Positions 17,668 through 28,208 of a stretch of DNA of 57,735 nucleotides are shown piece after piece. This stretch comes from an uncultured Collinsella sp. (GTDB lineage Bacteria > Actinomycetota > Coriobacteriia > Coriobacteriales > Coriobacteriaceae): positions 1-57,735 of the forward strand of contig CABSLA010000009.1 of the NCBI GenBank assembly GCA_902478545.1, read 5' to 3'. Numbering within the stretch: the stretch's first letter is position 1; the number at the start of each line of letters is the position of its first letter. A program made the position numbers and the translations under genes. Below the pieces are notes generated by a model that made no database searches, had not been told where the DNA came from, and worked only from the letters and a program-made list of their open reading frames with translations.

Positions 17668-17992
17668 AAAGATCGTCTCCCCTCAACCAAAGCCGAGACG
17701 GCTACAAAGAACAGCGGAAAGCCAAGTCACCAGCCCATCCGCAATAACATTTCAACAAGAACAAATATACCCAAAACCAAAGAAAGAGCCGCAATAAAAG
17801 CAGCTCTTTCAGCAAAGCACCTATCAGCGAAGACGCCCATCCCTGGCCCGACGGCACCCGGGCGAACCGAGCCAGAACAACGCAGTCCCCGGTGCTGAGC
17901 GCCCACATATCGTCCCGCGCGCAGTTTCGCAGCGCAGCGAGAATGTTTGAGCACGGGATGATATAGGCGGGCGCCCCGGGGACGGTGGGGTC
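17668..17992 (-). other. 325-bp gap between def and fmt with a possible small membrane ORF
   Basis: On the minus strand this stretch is T-rich near fmt. The only coding hint is a short frame at 17727-17840 (37 residues from an ATG). It ends with a plausible transmembrane helix (AAFIAALSLVLGIFVLVEML) and a TGA stop. No good ribosome site precedes it, and an overlapping second frame is equally open. I do not recognise a family. It may be a decayed gene within the def-fmt operon. Confidence 0.2.
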
Positions 17993-18529
17993 TTACTCCG
18001 TCTCGCCCGGTCGAGCGCCGCGGGCGAGGGCGTCCTGGTACTCCTTAACTGCCTTGATCCTCTGCATCGGCTTCAGTCGCTCGAACATGGTGTTGCCGTG
18101 CAGGTGATCGATCTCGTGCTGCAGGCACACGCAGAACAGGTCGCCCGTGGCCTCGTAGCGAATCAGGTTTGCGTCCAGGTCATACGCCTCGACGACGACA
18201 TGATCGGGACGCTCGATCTCGCAGCTAATGCCGGGGATGGACAGGCAGCCCTCGCTAGACGGCACCAGATGGTCGCTCTGCTCAACAATGACGGGGTTGA
18301 TGAGAACGTACGGGTCGTAGTCGTTCTTATCGGTATAGTCGCAGTCGATGGTGACGAGCTGAATGAGCTCGCCGATCTGCGGAGCAGCCAGGCCGCAGCC
18401 GCCGTTCTCGAACATCATCTTCTTCATTTTCTCGGCAAGCGCTTCGATCGCCGGGGTGATCTCCTCGATGACGGCGCACTCCTGGCGCAGACGAGGGTCG
18501 GGCGACAGTACGATTCCGTTGGCTTCCAT
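17993..18529 (-). CDS. def: Peptide deformylase
   Basis: Metalloprotease that removes the N-formyl group from new proteins, reversing the work of Fmt. The 178 residues include all three motifs: GCGLAAPQ (45-52), EGCLSIPG (93-100, metal-binding Cys) and QHEIDHLHG (137-145, two metal-binding His and the catalytic Glu). I chose the ATG at 18529 because AAAGGA lies 5 bp upstream. The ATG at 18535 would sit directly on that ribosome site. It follows priA by 18 bp. Confidence 0.95.
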   Translation of the reverse strand: MEANGIVLSPDPRLRQECAVIEEITPAIEALAEKMKKMMFENGGCGLAAPQIGELIQLVTIDCDYTDKNDYDPYVLINPVIVEQSDHLVPSSEGCLSIPGISCEIERPDHVVVEAYDLDANLIRYEATGDLFCVCLQHEIDHLHGNTMFERLKPMQRIKAVKEYQDALARGARPGETE

Positions 18530-18547
18530 GGCCATCCTTTCGGGTTG

Positions 18548-21001
18548 TTACATCAAATCATAGGCGTCGACGTCAACGTTCACGCTCACGCCGCGCACAG
18601 AGCCCACCTCTTTGAGGCAGGCGTCGATATCATCAGAGACATGGTACCCCACGGGCGACTTCACAAGCAGATGGAAGCGGTAACGGTCCTTGGCTCTCTC
18701 GATTACACACGAAGCCGGGCCCAGCACCTGCGGCACGGAACTCCCCGCCCGCAAAAAGTCGGGCGCGGCGGCATGCCAGCGGCGCTTAAGAAGCCTTGCA
18801 AAGCGTCCGATGTAGTCCTGCGCGTCGTCTCGGTTCGCCGACCACACCAAGATGTTGACCAGGCGAACAAACGGCGGGTACAGCGCGTCGCGGCGCTGAT
18901 CCAGATCGTAGTCGGTAAAGATCGAACGGTCGTGCTCGGCGACGGCACGAATGACCGGATCCTCGGGCAGGTAGGTCTGGATGATGACCTCGCCGGGGCG
19001 ATCGCCGCGACCGGCACGGCCCGCCACCTGCTCCAGCAAATCGTAGGCGCGCTCCCCTGAGCGGAAGTCCGGCAGCTTGAGGGCGAAGTCGGCATTGACC
19101 ACGCCCACGAGCGTGACCTCGGGAAAGTCGAGGCCCTTGGCGATCATCTGAGTGCCCAGCAGCACCGCGCAATCGGCGGCATCGAACTGCTCGAGTAGCT
19201 TTTTATGTGCGTCCTTGCCGCGCGTGGAATCGGCATCCATGCGAATGATGGCGACGTCGTCGGGCAGCATCTGGTGCAGCGCGTCCTCGATCTGCTGCGT
19301 TCCCAGGCCCATTTTAGCCAGGTAGCGGCTCCCGCACTTGGGACAGCGACTCGTGGGCGCGGGATACGGCTGAACGCGCCAGGACGATCCACAGGTGTGG
19401 CACTGCAGTGTGTGCGTGCGCTCGTGATACGTAAGCGCGGTGGAGCAGTGGTTGCAGGTTGGGACGCAGCCGCACTCACGGCACATCAGGAACGGCGCAA
19501 AACCGCGGCGGTTGTGCAGCAACACGGCCTTTCCACGGCGCTCGACCACACGCTCCAAGCCCTCCATCAAGGGTTTTGAGAACATGGAGCGGCTGCCGTG
19601 AGAAAACTCACGGCGCAGGTCGGCAATGCGGACAGTGGGCAGCACGGCGAGTCCCGGGCGTTCGGGCATCTCGACGCGCGTCCAGGTGGCGCCGCCGTAC
19701 GTACCGCGGCGGCAGCGGTCGAGGGCCTCGGCAGAAGGCGTGGCCGAGCCCAGCACAAGTGGGCAGCGGTAGCGCCGCGCCATCTCGGCCGCCACCTCGC
19801 GCGCGTGGTAGCGCGGACTGGAGCCCTGCTTGTAACTGGTCTCGTGTTCCTCGTCGATGATGATGAGGCCCAAGTCGTGGAGCGGGCAAAAGAGCGCCGA
19901 GCGGGCGCCGACGACCACACGCGCGGCACCGCTGGCGACCATATCCCACTGGTCCAGGCGCTCGCCGGCCGAAAGGCGCGAATGGAACACGGCGACCGTC
20001 TCGCCAAAGCGCGACCGGAAGCGGCCGACGGTCTGGGCCGTCAGCGAGATCTCGGGTACCAACACGCAGGCAGAGCGACCAGCTGCGAGCACGCGCTCGA
20101 TGGCAGAGAGGTAAACCTCGGTTTTGCCGGAGCCCGTGACACCGTCCACGAGCACCACGTCGCCATGGGCGTCCAGACGGGCGCGCTCAATCTGCGCGAG
20201 TGCCTGTTGCTGGCCGTTGGTAAGGGAGACCGGCGCCTTGCCGCTTGCCGAGGACAGCGTGGTCTGCTCGCCGCAGCCACGCCAGGCGCGGCGCTCCTCC
20301 ACCACCACAACGCCGCGCTTTTCGAGCGCCTTAATGGTCGCCGACATGCTGTTATAGAGAAGGTTGAGGTCGCGCGTCGTGACCGGGCCGCACTGGAGCG
20401 CCTCGATGAGTTGGCGCTGGCGGACCGCGGTCTTGGGCGGCGTATAGTCGAAGCCCTCGGGCGTAAGCATGACCCAGCGGTTTTGGATAGGTTTGACGGC
20501 GGGGCGCTCGACAGTCCATGCGCCATCATCGCCCTTAACGACGCGCGGGCTGCCGCCCGGGGGCAAAAACAGGCGCAGGCACTCGGAAAGCGTCGCGACA
20601 TACTCGCGGCTCATCCAGCGTGCGATACGGGCAGCCTCGGCGGTAAAGAGCGGTTTGCTGAGGATAGCTTCGATGGGCTTTATGCGCGTGAGATCGAGGG
20701 CGATGTTGCCTTGCAGGTCGCCTAGTTCAAGCGCGATGTCGACGATATAGCCCGCGGCGGCACGGTTACCAAAGTGGACCAGGACCGTGGATCCGATCTG
20801 CGCCTCGTTGGCAAGGGACTGCGGAATGCCGTAGGCAAAAGGCTCGGACAGCGCACGTGTCGGAATGTCAAGGACCACGCTCGCATAGGCTGCGATGGAC
20901 TCAGGTGCAGGCTTAGGCTGAGCCGAGGCAGCGGCAGGCACGGGCTTCACCGAAGCCTCCTCCGGTTCCGGCGAACCAAACAGCGACAGTTGTTGAGCCA
21001 T
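18548..21001 (-). CDS. priA: Primosomal protein N' (replication-restart helicase)
   Basis: 3'-to-5' superfamily-2 DNA helicase that reloads the replisome at collapsed forks. The 817-residue protein has an N-terminal DNA-binding region after a short Pro/Ala-rich leader. The Walker A motif reads GVTGSGKTEVY and the DEEH box reads IIDEEHETSYKQ. Eight zinc-binding cysteines lie in the CRECGC...CPKCGSRYL segment, followed by the helicase C-domain (QVAGRAGRGDRPG). It is the first gene of the priA-def-fmt-rsmB operon. Confidence 0.96.
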   Translation of the reverse strand: MAQQLSLFGSPEPEEASVKPVPAAASAQPKPAPESIAAYASVVLDIPTRALSEPFAYGIPQSLANEAQIGSTVLVHFGNRAAAGYIVDIALELGDLQGNIALDLTRIKPIEAILSKPLFTAEAARIARWMSREYVATLSECLRLFLPPGGSPRVVKGDDGAWTVERPAVKPIQNRWVMLTPEGFDYTPPKTAVRQRQLIEALQCGPVTTRDLNLLYNSMSATIKALEKRGVVVVEERRAWRGCGEQTTLSSASGKAPVSLTNGQQQALAQIERARLDAHGDVVLVDGVTGSGKTEVYLSAIERVLAAGRSACVLVPEISLTAQTVGRFRSRFGETVAVFHSRLSAGERLDQWDMVASGAARVVVGARSALFCPLHDLGLIIIDEEHETSYKQGSSPRYHAREVAAEMARRYRCPLVLGSATPSAEALDRCRRGTYGGATWTRVEMPERPGLAVLPTVRIADLRREFSHGSRSMFSKPLMEGLERVVERRGKAVLLHNRRGFAPFLMCRECGCVPTCNHCSTALTYHERTHTLQCHTCGSSWRVQPYPAPTSRCPKCGSRYLAKMGLGTQQIEDALHQMLPDDVAIIRMDADSTRGKDAHKKLLEQFDAADCAVLLGTQMIAKGLDFPEVTLVGVVNADFALKLPDFRSGERAYDLLEQVAGRAGRGDRPGEVIIQTYLPEDPVIRAVAEHDRSIFTDYDLDQRRDALYPPFVRLVNILVWSANRDDAQDYIGRFARLLKRRWHAAAPDFLRAGSSVPQVLGPASCVIERAKDRYRFHLLVKSPVGYHVSDDIDACLKEVGSVRGVSVNVDVDAYDLM

Positions 21002-21033
21002 ACACCACCTCTAACGAACGGACCTGAAAGGGG

Positions 21034-21135
21034 TGGGACAAAATAATCAGTAGTGTTTGTCCCATGACCGATACGAGTGTCGAGCTTGTTGCGTCGCTCG
21101 AACATGGGACAAACACTACTGATTATTTTGTCCCA
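21034..21135. repeat. Long palindromic element B
   Basis: Perfect 33-bp inverted repeat (21034-21066 and 21103-21135) around a 36-nt loop. Each arm is itself a hairpin, starting TGGGACAAA and ending TTTGTCCCA plus TG. It lies between the priA start and the gltX stop. The nested design resembles bacterial REP/BIME elements. The arm core CAAAATAATCA is similar to element D at 52-90. Confidence 0.9.
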
Positions 21136-21212
21136 GCAACCCGCTCATCGGTACAGAAACAAGAGCCACGCTCGGGGGGAACGGGGCTCGGAAACATGCG
21201 TATACGCAGCTG

Positions 21213-22688
21213 CTACAGCGCCATCGTGCGGGCGCGGTCGATGCGCGCCAGGCAGTCGTCGCGACCGACGAGCGCCATGGTTTCGCCCAGCGGAGGGCTC
21301 ACCATGTTGCCGCAGACGGCGACGCGCACGGCCTGGAACACCACGCGCTTCTTAAGGTCCATCTGCTCGGGCAGCGGCTCAAGCGCGGCGTCGATGGCCT
21401 CGGCAGCCCACTCGTCCACGCCCTCGAGAGCGGCCTTGGCGGCATCCAGAATGGCGCCCATGCCTTCCTTTGCCAGGCCCTTATTGACAGACTTCTCGTC
21501 ATACTCGAGCGTCTCGGCCGTGGCAAAGATGGGAGCGGCGACGGTCACGGCGTCGGCCGGCATCTTGGTGCGCGGCTTGACGATGGCGGCAAGCGCGTCG
21601 ATCCAGTCCTCGCCGTACTCGACATTACCCTCGATGAGACCCGCCTCGTGCAGCTCGGGGACCATGATCTCGTCGGCAAACTGAGCATCGGACATGCCGT
21701 TGATGTACTCGGCGTTGACCCAATCGAGCTTCTTGGGGTCGAAGGTCGCCGGGTTCTTGGAAATGCGGTCGAGCGAGAACTTGCTTGCCAGGACATCGCG
21801 CGGGATGATCGTGGTCTCGCCGTCGAGCGACCAGCCGAGCAGCGCCAAATAGTTGACGAAGGCGTCGGACAGGTAACCGGCGTCGCGGTACTCCTCCACC
21901 GAGGTGGCGCCGTGGCGCTTGGAAAGCTTTTTGCCGTCGGCACCCAAGATCATGGAGATGTGGGCGAACGTGGGCACGGGCGCGCCGAGGGCCTCGTAAA
22001 CCATGACCTGACGCGGGGTGTTGGACAGGTGGTCGTCGCCGCGGATGACATGGGTGATCTTCATCATGGCGTCGTCGACGACGGTAGCGAAGTTATACGT
22101 GGGCGTGCCATCCGAGCGGAAGATGACAAAGTCGTCGAGCTCCTTGGCGTCGAAGGTCACCTCGCCGTGGACGGCATCGTGGATGACGACGTCGCCGCGG
22201 TCCTCGGGCACCTTGATGCGCAAGACGTAGGACTCGCCGGCCTCGATGCGGCGGCGGGCCTCCTCGGGATCAAGATCGCGGCAACGACGCTGATAGCCCT
22301 GGAAGGGGTCCTTGCGCTCCTGCGCGGCCTTGCGATCGGCGTCGAGCTGTTCCTTGGTGCAGAAGCAAGGATAGGCCTTGCCCTCGTCCCAAAGCTTCTG
22401 GGCGGCCTGCTTGTACAGGTCCAAGCGCTCGGTCTGGGCGTAGGGGCCATAGTCGCCGCCCACCTCGGGACCCTCGTCCCAGTCCAGACCAAGCCAACGC
22501 ATGGCGCGCAGAATGATCTGCGTGTTCTCGTCGGTGGAACGGGTGGGGTCGGTGTCGTCGATGCGTAGGATGAACGTGCCGCCGTTTGCGCGGGCGAAAG
22601 CCCAGTTATAGATAGCGGTGCGGGCGCCGCCGATGTGCAGCTTGCCCGTCGGTGAGGGTGCAAAGCGGACGCGAACGTCTGATGCCAT
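21213..22688 (-). CDS. gltX: Glutamyl-tRNA synthetase
   Basis: Class I aminoacyl-tRNA synthetase that charges tRNA-Glu. The class signatures are FAPSPTGKLHIGGART (HIGH motif) and GKKLSKRHG (KMSKS motif). The length of 491 residues is typical of the discriminating or non-discriminating bacterial enzyme. The start is the ATG at 22688 (MASDVRV), with GAGGAGA upstream; the 13 extra in-frame residues before it are dismissed. It stands alone between elements B and C. Confidence 0.97.
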   Translation of the reverse strand: MASDVRVRFAPSPTGKLHIGGARTAIYNWAFARANGGTFILRIDDTDPTRSTDENTQIILRAMRWLGLDWDEGPEVGGDYGPYAQTERLDLYKQAAQKLWDEGKAYPCFCTKEQLDADRKAAQERKDPFQGYQRRCRDLDPEEARRRIEAGESYVLRIKVPEDRGDVVIHDAVHGEVTFDAKELDDFVIFRSDGTPTYNFATVVDDAMMKITHVIRGDDHLSNTPRQVMVYEALGAPVPTFAHISMILGADGKKLSKRHGATSVEEYRDAGYLSDAFVNYLALLGWSLDGETTIIPRDVLASKFSLDRISKNPATFDPKKLDWVNAEYINGMSDAQFADEIMVPELHEAGLIEGNVEYGEDWIDALAAIVKPRTKMPADAVTVAAPIFATAETLEYDEKSVNKGLAKEGMGAILDAAKAALEGVDEWAAEAIDAALEPLPEQMDLKKRVVFQAVRVAVCGNMVSPPLGETMALVGRDDCLARIDRARTMAL

Positions 22689-22771
22689 GGAAATCTCCTC
22701 GATTGCAGGATGAATGTCTAACCGCATCAGTATAAAGCATCAAAGCAACCTCCGCACAAAGGGCACCGACC

Positions 22772-22887
22772 TACTCATTGGGGACAGACTTAAATGACCA
22801 GTCGTTGTAGTCATTGGGGACATTCTTGGTTTAAGACTGGTCATTTAAGTCTGTCCCCAATGAGTAATTAAGTCTGTCCCCAATGAC
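22772..22887. repeat. Long palindromic element C
   Basis: Perfect 32-bp arms (22772-22803 and 22835-22866) contain GGGGACAGACTTAAATGACC. The loop holds another GTCATTGGGGACA (22810-22822), which is complementary to TGTCCCCAATGAC at 22875-22887. A third partial copy, TTAAGTCTGTCCCCAATGA, follows the right arm. It fills the divergent gap between gltX and metK and could form two alternative interleaved hairpins. Confidence 0.9.
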
Positions 22888-22924
22888 TAGGTGCGGAAAG
22901 GGTGTGAATGTTTGATTTACGCGC

Positions 22925-22930
22925 TATGAT
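22925..22930 (+). promoter_or_regulatory. metK: Likely metK -10 box
   Basis: TATGAT lies 68 bp before the metK ATG. The -35 region (around TGTGAA at 22903) is weak. No SAM riboswitch consensus was found in the leader. Confidence 0.35.
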
Positions 22931-22997
22931 GTGCCCTTGCATAGAGAGCCCGGCGGAATGGTAACGGTCGCTGGGACACGTTTTTGAAAGGACAATC

Positions 22998-24278
<1,281 letters not shown>

Positions 24279-24316
24279 GACGATTAGCCAGACCTGAGCA
24301 ACACAGGATTACGCAC

Positions 24317-24354
24317 AAAGAAGTACCGGCCTCCAACCGGTACTTCTTTTTTAT
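24317..24354 (+). terminator. Rho-independent terminator after metK
   Basis: A perfect 13-bp stem (AAAGAAGTACCGG/CCGGTACTTCTTT) with a 7-nt loop is followed by TTTATT. Confidence 0.9.
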
Positions 24355-24476
24355 TAACCAGTGGCGAAGATGAACCGATACGGAAAAGGTCACCAGCCAA
24401 TGAATTTTGCAGCATAACGACTCCAACCATGTATCCTAAGTTCCGAGGGCTTTGGTATTTGGTCGATCGCGAGTTC

Positions 24477-24514
24477 CGCACGAGCCGGAGAGCACTTAAT
24501 GTGCTCTCCGTGCG
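24477..24514 (+). promoter_or_regulatory. Leader hairpin upstream of the serine dehydratase gene
   Basis: GGAGAGCAC/GTGCTCTCC (24487-24495 and 24501-24509) has a 5-nt loop. An outer CGCAC/GTGCG pair is separated by a 5-nt bulge. It lies 72 bp before the start codon. No riboswitch or T-box consensus was recognised. Confidence 0.4.
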
Positions 24515-24585
24515 AGCAGGACTGTCCGAGCAGGCGACCTTATGCCCCGCCCCTCGGGACGACGGGACAGATTAAAGGAGCACCC

Positions 24586-26193
24586 ATGGCAGGCAAGCCG
24601 CAAACACTAGCTACGACCTCGGCATTCGAGATCTTGGGCCCCGTCATGGTCGGCCCCAGCTCATCGCACACCGCCGGCGCCTTGCGGTGCGCCCAAGTTG
24701 CCGCCAGCCTGCTGGAAGGCCGCATCACCAAAGTCACCTTTGGCCTGTGGAACTCCTTCGCCCACACCTACCGTGGCCACGGCACCGACCGTGCGCTCGT
24801 CGCGGGCATACTGGGCCTCGACACCGATGACGAGAACATCAAGCAGGCCTTCAACCTCGCAAGCGAGCAGGGCCTCGAATATCACTTTAACATCAAGGGC
24901 GACGACGCCTCCATCCACCCCAATACCGTCGACATCGACATGGTCGACGACACGGGCGCCACGGCACAGGTTCGCGGCGAGAGCCTGGGCGGCGGCAAGA
25001 TGCGCATCAGCCGCATTAACGGCGTCGGCGTCGACATCTCGGGCATGTACTCCACGCTCTTCGTGGCGCACAAGGACGTTCCCGGCGTGCTCGCCGCTCT
25101 CACGAACCTGCTCGCCTACGCCCACGTGAACATCGCCTTCTGCCGCACCTACCGCACCGAAGTGGGCGGCCAGGCCTACTCCGTCTTTGAGACCGACGGC
25201 GCGCCCGACGACACCGTCGTCCCCATGCTGCGCAAACTCGACAATGTCGATTACGCAACGTTTATCGAGCTCCCCGGTTCTGCCTCGTCGCTCTCCCCCG
25301 GCGTCTCGGCCAAGGAAATCTTCGACGACGGCGAGCAGCTGCTCGATGCGTGCGAGGAACTGGGGCTCAGCATCGGCGCCGTCATGGCCGTTCGCGAGGC
25401 GCGTCTGACCGGCGAGGCCCACGCCGTCGCCGCCATGCGCCGCGTGCTCGACGTCATGCGCGAGGAGACCACGGCCCCCATCGCCAATCCGCAGCGATCG
25501 CTCGGTGGGCTTATCGGCGGCGAGGCCAAGCTCGTCGAAGCCACCGGCCGCAACGATTTGAGTGCAAGCCTGATGGGCGCCGTCCAGACCGAAGCCGTGG
25601 CCCGCGCGATGGCCGTACTCGAACGCTCCGCCACCATGGGCGTGATCGTCGCAGCTCCGACGGCAGGATCCGCGGGTGTAGTGCCCGGCTGCGTGCTGGC
25701 GCTTGCCGATCGCCTGCAGCTCGACGACGAGCAAGTCATGGACGCGCTCTACTGCGCAGCCGCCATCGGCCTCAACCTCACCACAAGCGCCTGCGTTGCC
25801 GGCGCCGAGGGCGGCTGCCAAGCCGAGGTCGGAAGCGCCGCCGCCATGGCGGCGGCCGCGCTGGTACAGATGCTCGGCGGCACGCCCGAGCAGGCGCTCG
25901 ACGCCAGTTCCATCGCGCTGAGCAACCTGTTGGGCCTCGTTTGTGACCCCGTCGGTGGCCTCGTGGAGGTGCCCTGCCAAAACCGCAACGCCATCGGCGT
26001 AGCAGCGGCCTTTAGCTCGGCACAGCTCGCCCTCGCAGGCATTAAGAGCCTGGTGCCGTTTGACCAGATGGCACATGTCATGCTCTCGGTGGGCCACGCG
26101 TTGCCGGCCACGCTGCGCGAGACGGCAAAGGGTGGCATCGCGCAGGCTCCGGCCGCACTTTCGGCCTGTGCAAAATGCGGTGTGTGCGGATAG
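24586..26193 (+). CDS. sdaA: L-serine dehydratase, iron-sulfur type, single chain
   Basis: Oxygen-sensitive [4Fe-4S] enzyme that turns L-serine into pyruvate and ammonia. The 535-residue protein joins the beta part (SSSHTAGALR; ACT-like segment DVPGVLAALTNLLAYAHVNI) with the alpha part. The alpha part has cluster-region cysteines in TSACVAGAEGGCQAE and CDPVGGLVEVPCQNRN, and it ends CAKCGVCG. Fusion of the two halves is common in high-GC anaerobes and proteobacteria. The start at 24586 has AAAGGAG upstream; the longer frame lacks one. It is monocistronic, with a terminator after it. Confidence 0.95.
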   Translation: MAGKPQTLATTSAFEILGPVMVGPSSSHTAGALRCAQVAASLLEGRITKVTFGLWNSFAHTYRGHGTDRALVAGILGLDTDDENIKQAFNLASEQGLEYHFNIKGDDASIHPNTVDIDMVDDTGATAQVRGESLGGGKMRISRINGVGVDISGMYSTLFVAHKDVPGVLAALTNLLAYAHVNIAFCRTYRTEVGGQAYSVFETDGAPDDTVVPMLRKLDNVDYATFIELPGSASSLSPGVSAKEIFDDGEQLLDACEELGLSIGAVMAVREARLTGEAHAVAAMRRVLDVMREETTAPIANPQRSLGGLIGGEAKLVEATGRNDLSASLMGAVQTEAVARAMAVLERSATMGVIVAAPTAGSAGVVPGCVLALADRLQLDDEQVMDALYCAAAIGLNLTTSACVAGAEGGCQAEVGSAAAMAAAALVQMLGGTPEQALDASSIALSNLLGLVCDPVGGLVEVPCQNRNAIGVAAAFSSAQLALAGIKSLVPFDQMAHVMLSVGHALPATLRETAKGGIAQAPAALSACAKCGVCG

Positions 26194-26210
26194 CGGCAAA
26201 GAATGACTCA

Positions 26211-26238
26211 AAGGTGGGACAAATGTCCCACCTCTTTT
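26211..26238 (+). terminator. Terminator after the serine dehydratase gene
   Basis: A perfect palindrome AGGTGGGACA/TGTCCCACCT is followed by CTTTT. Its GGGAC/GTCCC core matches the core of the palindromic repeats elsewhere in the window. Confidence 0.8.
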
Positions 26239-26342
26239 GAATGCCACCGTTTCCGTACCACAAACAGCAGGGCAATCGCTATAATGCAAGCCCAGTAAAA
26301 ACACGATGAACCGCAAGGCGAAAATCGAAGGATATGCATACG

Positions 26343-28076
26343 ATGTCGCAAAACGATCGAACTCAACTGATTCCCGATCCGCAGCAGCCGAGCAGGCACA
26401 CCGGCGACGTTCAGTCGCCGCGTCCTATCGCGCCGAGCTACGGTCAGCAGCGTGGTGCGGCAAACGCTTCCCAACGCCCGAACCAACAGCGACAGCAGCG
26501 TCAACAACGTCAGCAGCGCCAGGCAAACGGCAATGCGCCCAAGCAGCCCCCCACGCACGCTCGAGGCGATCACGGCCCCGCGCGCAAGTCCGCCGGCAAC
26601 AATAAGTCGGGTAAAAAGACGACGCTCTTTGTCGTCCTTGGTCTAATCGTCATTGTCTATATCGTAGGCATCGTAGCGTTTTCGCAGGTAGCCTACCCCA
26701 ACACCACCATTGCCGGCGTCGACGTCTCGTTCTCCAACGCTTCGTCTGCCGCCACCAAGGTCAACTCGGCATGGAAGCACTATAAGCTCACCGTGACAGG
26801 CGATGACTTTAACTGGACCTATCAGCCCGAGTCCGATGAACCCATCGTCGACGGCGAAGCTGCCGCAAAAGAGATCATCAGCCACAACGAAGCCTTTGTA
26901 TGGCCGGTCCGCCTTGTGGAATCCCTAAGCGGCAAAACAAAGACAACCGCTACCTCCAACGAAGTCGATCTTGATCAAGACGTCGACCTGTCCATGCTCT
27001 CCGACACCTTTGACCAAAAGAAGTTTGAGAAGGATCTGGGCGCCGCCATCGACGAGTTTAACGAGGGGCGTTCGGGCACGTTCGAGGCCAATAGCTCCTA
27101 TGACGAGCAAGCGGGCAAGTTTACCGTCGAGAAGGCGCGCTCCAACGAAAAACTCAACCGCGAGCATGTCATTAAGTATGCCGAGCTCGAGCTTGCCTCG
27201 CTGGCCGAGACCGTAGATCTTTCCAAGCTCGGCAACGATGCCTATGAGCCGCTCAATGGAACGCTGACCGATGATCAAATTCAGGCCGCATGCGATGCCG
27301 CCAACAACTTCCTGGGCGTCAACGTGACCCTCAAGCTCAACGGCGAGGATGCCGGCAAAGTTGATGGCAGCTCCGTATTGCAGTGGATCAGCTTTGCCGA
27401 TCCGGCCAACCCAACGCTCGATACGTCGCAGATCGGCAGCTGGGCAGCCGAGCTCGCTAACGGCTTTAATACCGTGGGCTCCACTCGCTGGTGGACGCGC
27501 GCCGATGGCAAGCAGTGCGCCGTCGAAGGTGGTGACTTTGGTTGGTCCATCGACAGCAGCTCGCTCGCCAAGCAGGTCGAGGACGCCATTAACAACAAGC
27601 AGACCGGCGAAATCGAGATCAAGTACTCCCAGAAGGCCGACACCTTTACCGCAAAGGGAGAGCCCGACTGGAAGGCGTATATCGACGTCGACCTGTCCGA
27701 GCAGCACGCGCGCTACTATGACGAGAACGGTAATATCGTTTGGGAGGCCAACTTTATTTCCGGCAAACCGGGCGAAGACGCAACCCCCGAGGGCGTGTGG
27801 CAGATCAACAGCAACGACGGCGGCAGCACCCTGATTGGAGCCAAGGACCCCGAAACCGGTAAGCCCAAATACGAGAGCCCGGTGAGCTACTGGATGCCGT
27901 TTGAGGGCAACATGATCGGCTTCCACGATGCCACCTGGCAAAACGACAAGAGCTTCGATAACGCCGAGTCGTACAAGTGGTGCGGCAGCCACGGTTGCAT
28001 CAACCTGCGCCTGGCCGACGCCAAGGCACTTCACGACTGCATCAAAGTCGGCCTGTGCGTGGTTGTCCACTCGTAG
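26343..28076 (+). CDS. L,D-transpeptidase (YkuD) with peptidoglycan-binding domain
   Basis: Membrane-anchored cell-wall cross-linking enzyme. The N-terminus is cytosolic, Gln/Arg-rich (QRQQRQQRQQRQ) and probably disordered. One transmembrane helix follows (TLFVVLGLIVIVYIVGIVAF, about residues 93-112). Next come extracellular domains of the PG_binding_4 type and a C-terminal YkuD domain with the catalytic SHGCINLR motif (Cys552). The start ATG at 26343 is 10 bp from AAGGA; the ATG at 26334 is too close to it. It would form 3-3 peptide cross-links that resist beta-lactams. Confidence 0.92.
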   Translation: MSQNDRTQLIPDPQQPSRHTGDVQSPRPIAPSYGQQRGAANASQRPNQQRQQRQQRQQRQANGNAPKQPPTHARGDHGPARKSAGNNKSGKKTTLFVVLGLIVIVYIVGIVAFSQVAYPNTTIAGVDVSFSNASSAATKVNSAWKHYKLTVTGDDFNWTYQPESDEPIVDGEAAAKEIISHNEAFVWPVRLVESLSGKTKTTATSNEVDLDQDVDLSMLSDTFDQKKFEKDLGAAIDEFNEGRSGTFEANSSYDEQAGKFTVEKARSNEKLNREHVIKYAELELASLAETVDLSKLGNDAYEPLNGTLTDDQIQAACDAANNFLGVNVTLKLNGEDAGKVDGSSVLQWISFADPANPTLDTSQIGSWAAELANGFNTVGSTRWWTRADGKQCAVEGGDFGWSIDSSSLAKQVEDAINNKQTGEIEIKYSQKADTFTAKGEPDWKAYIDVDLSEQHARYYDENGNIVWEANFISGKPGEDATPEGVWQINSNDGGSTLIGAKDPETGKPKYESPVSYWMPFEGNMIGFHDATWQNDKSFDNAESYKWCGSHGCINLRLADAKALHDCIKVGLCVVVHS

Positions 28077-28208
28077 TGCAACGCGCGCATTCCTACAACG
28101 TGGAGCTGCTGCGACCAATCTAACAGTTCCGAAAGAAACCGTCCTATGCGCCCGCCCCAACCGGTGGGCGCATATACTTATCGAGGTTCTTTCTATAAAG
28201 GAGACGCT

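Noticed and set aside
22889..22997. Possible SAM riboswitch before metK
   Set aside because: The leader lacks the SAM-I/SAM-IV conserved cores I would expect. The GGTAACGG and GGGACA strings alone are not enough.
24284..24481. Small minus-strand frame after metK
   Set aside because: It crosses the metK terminator, has no ribosome site and shows no motif.
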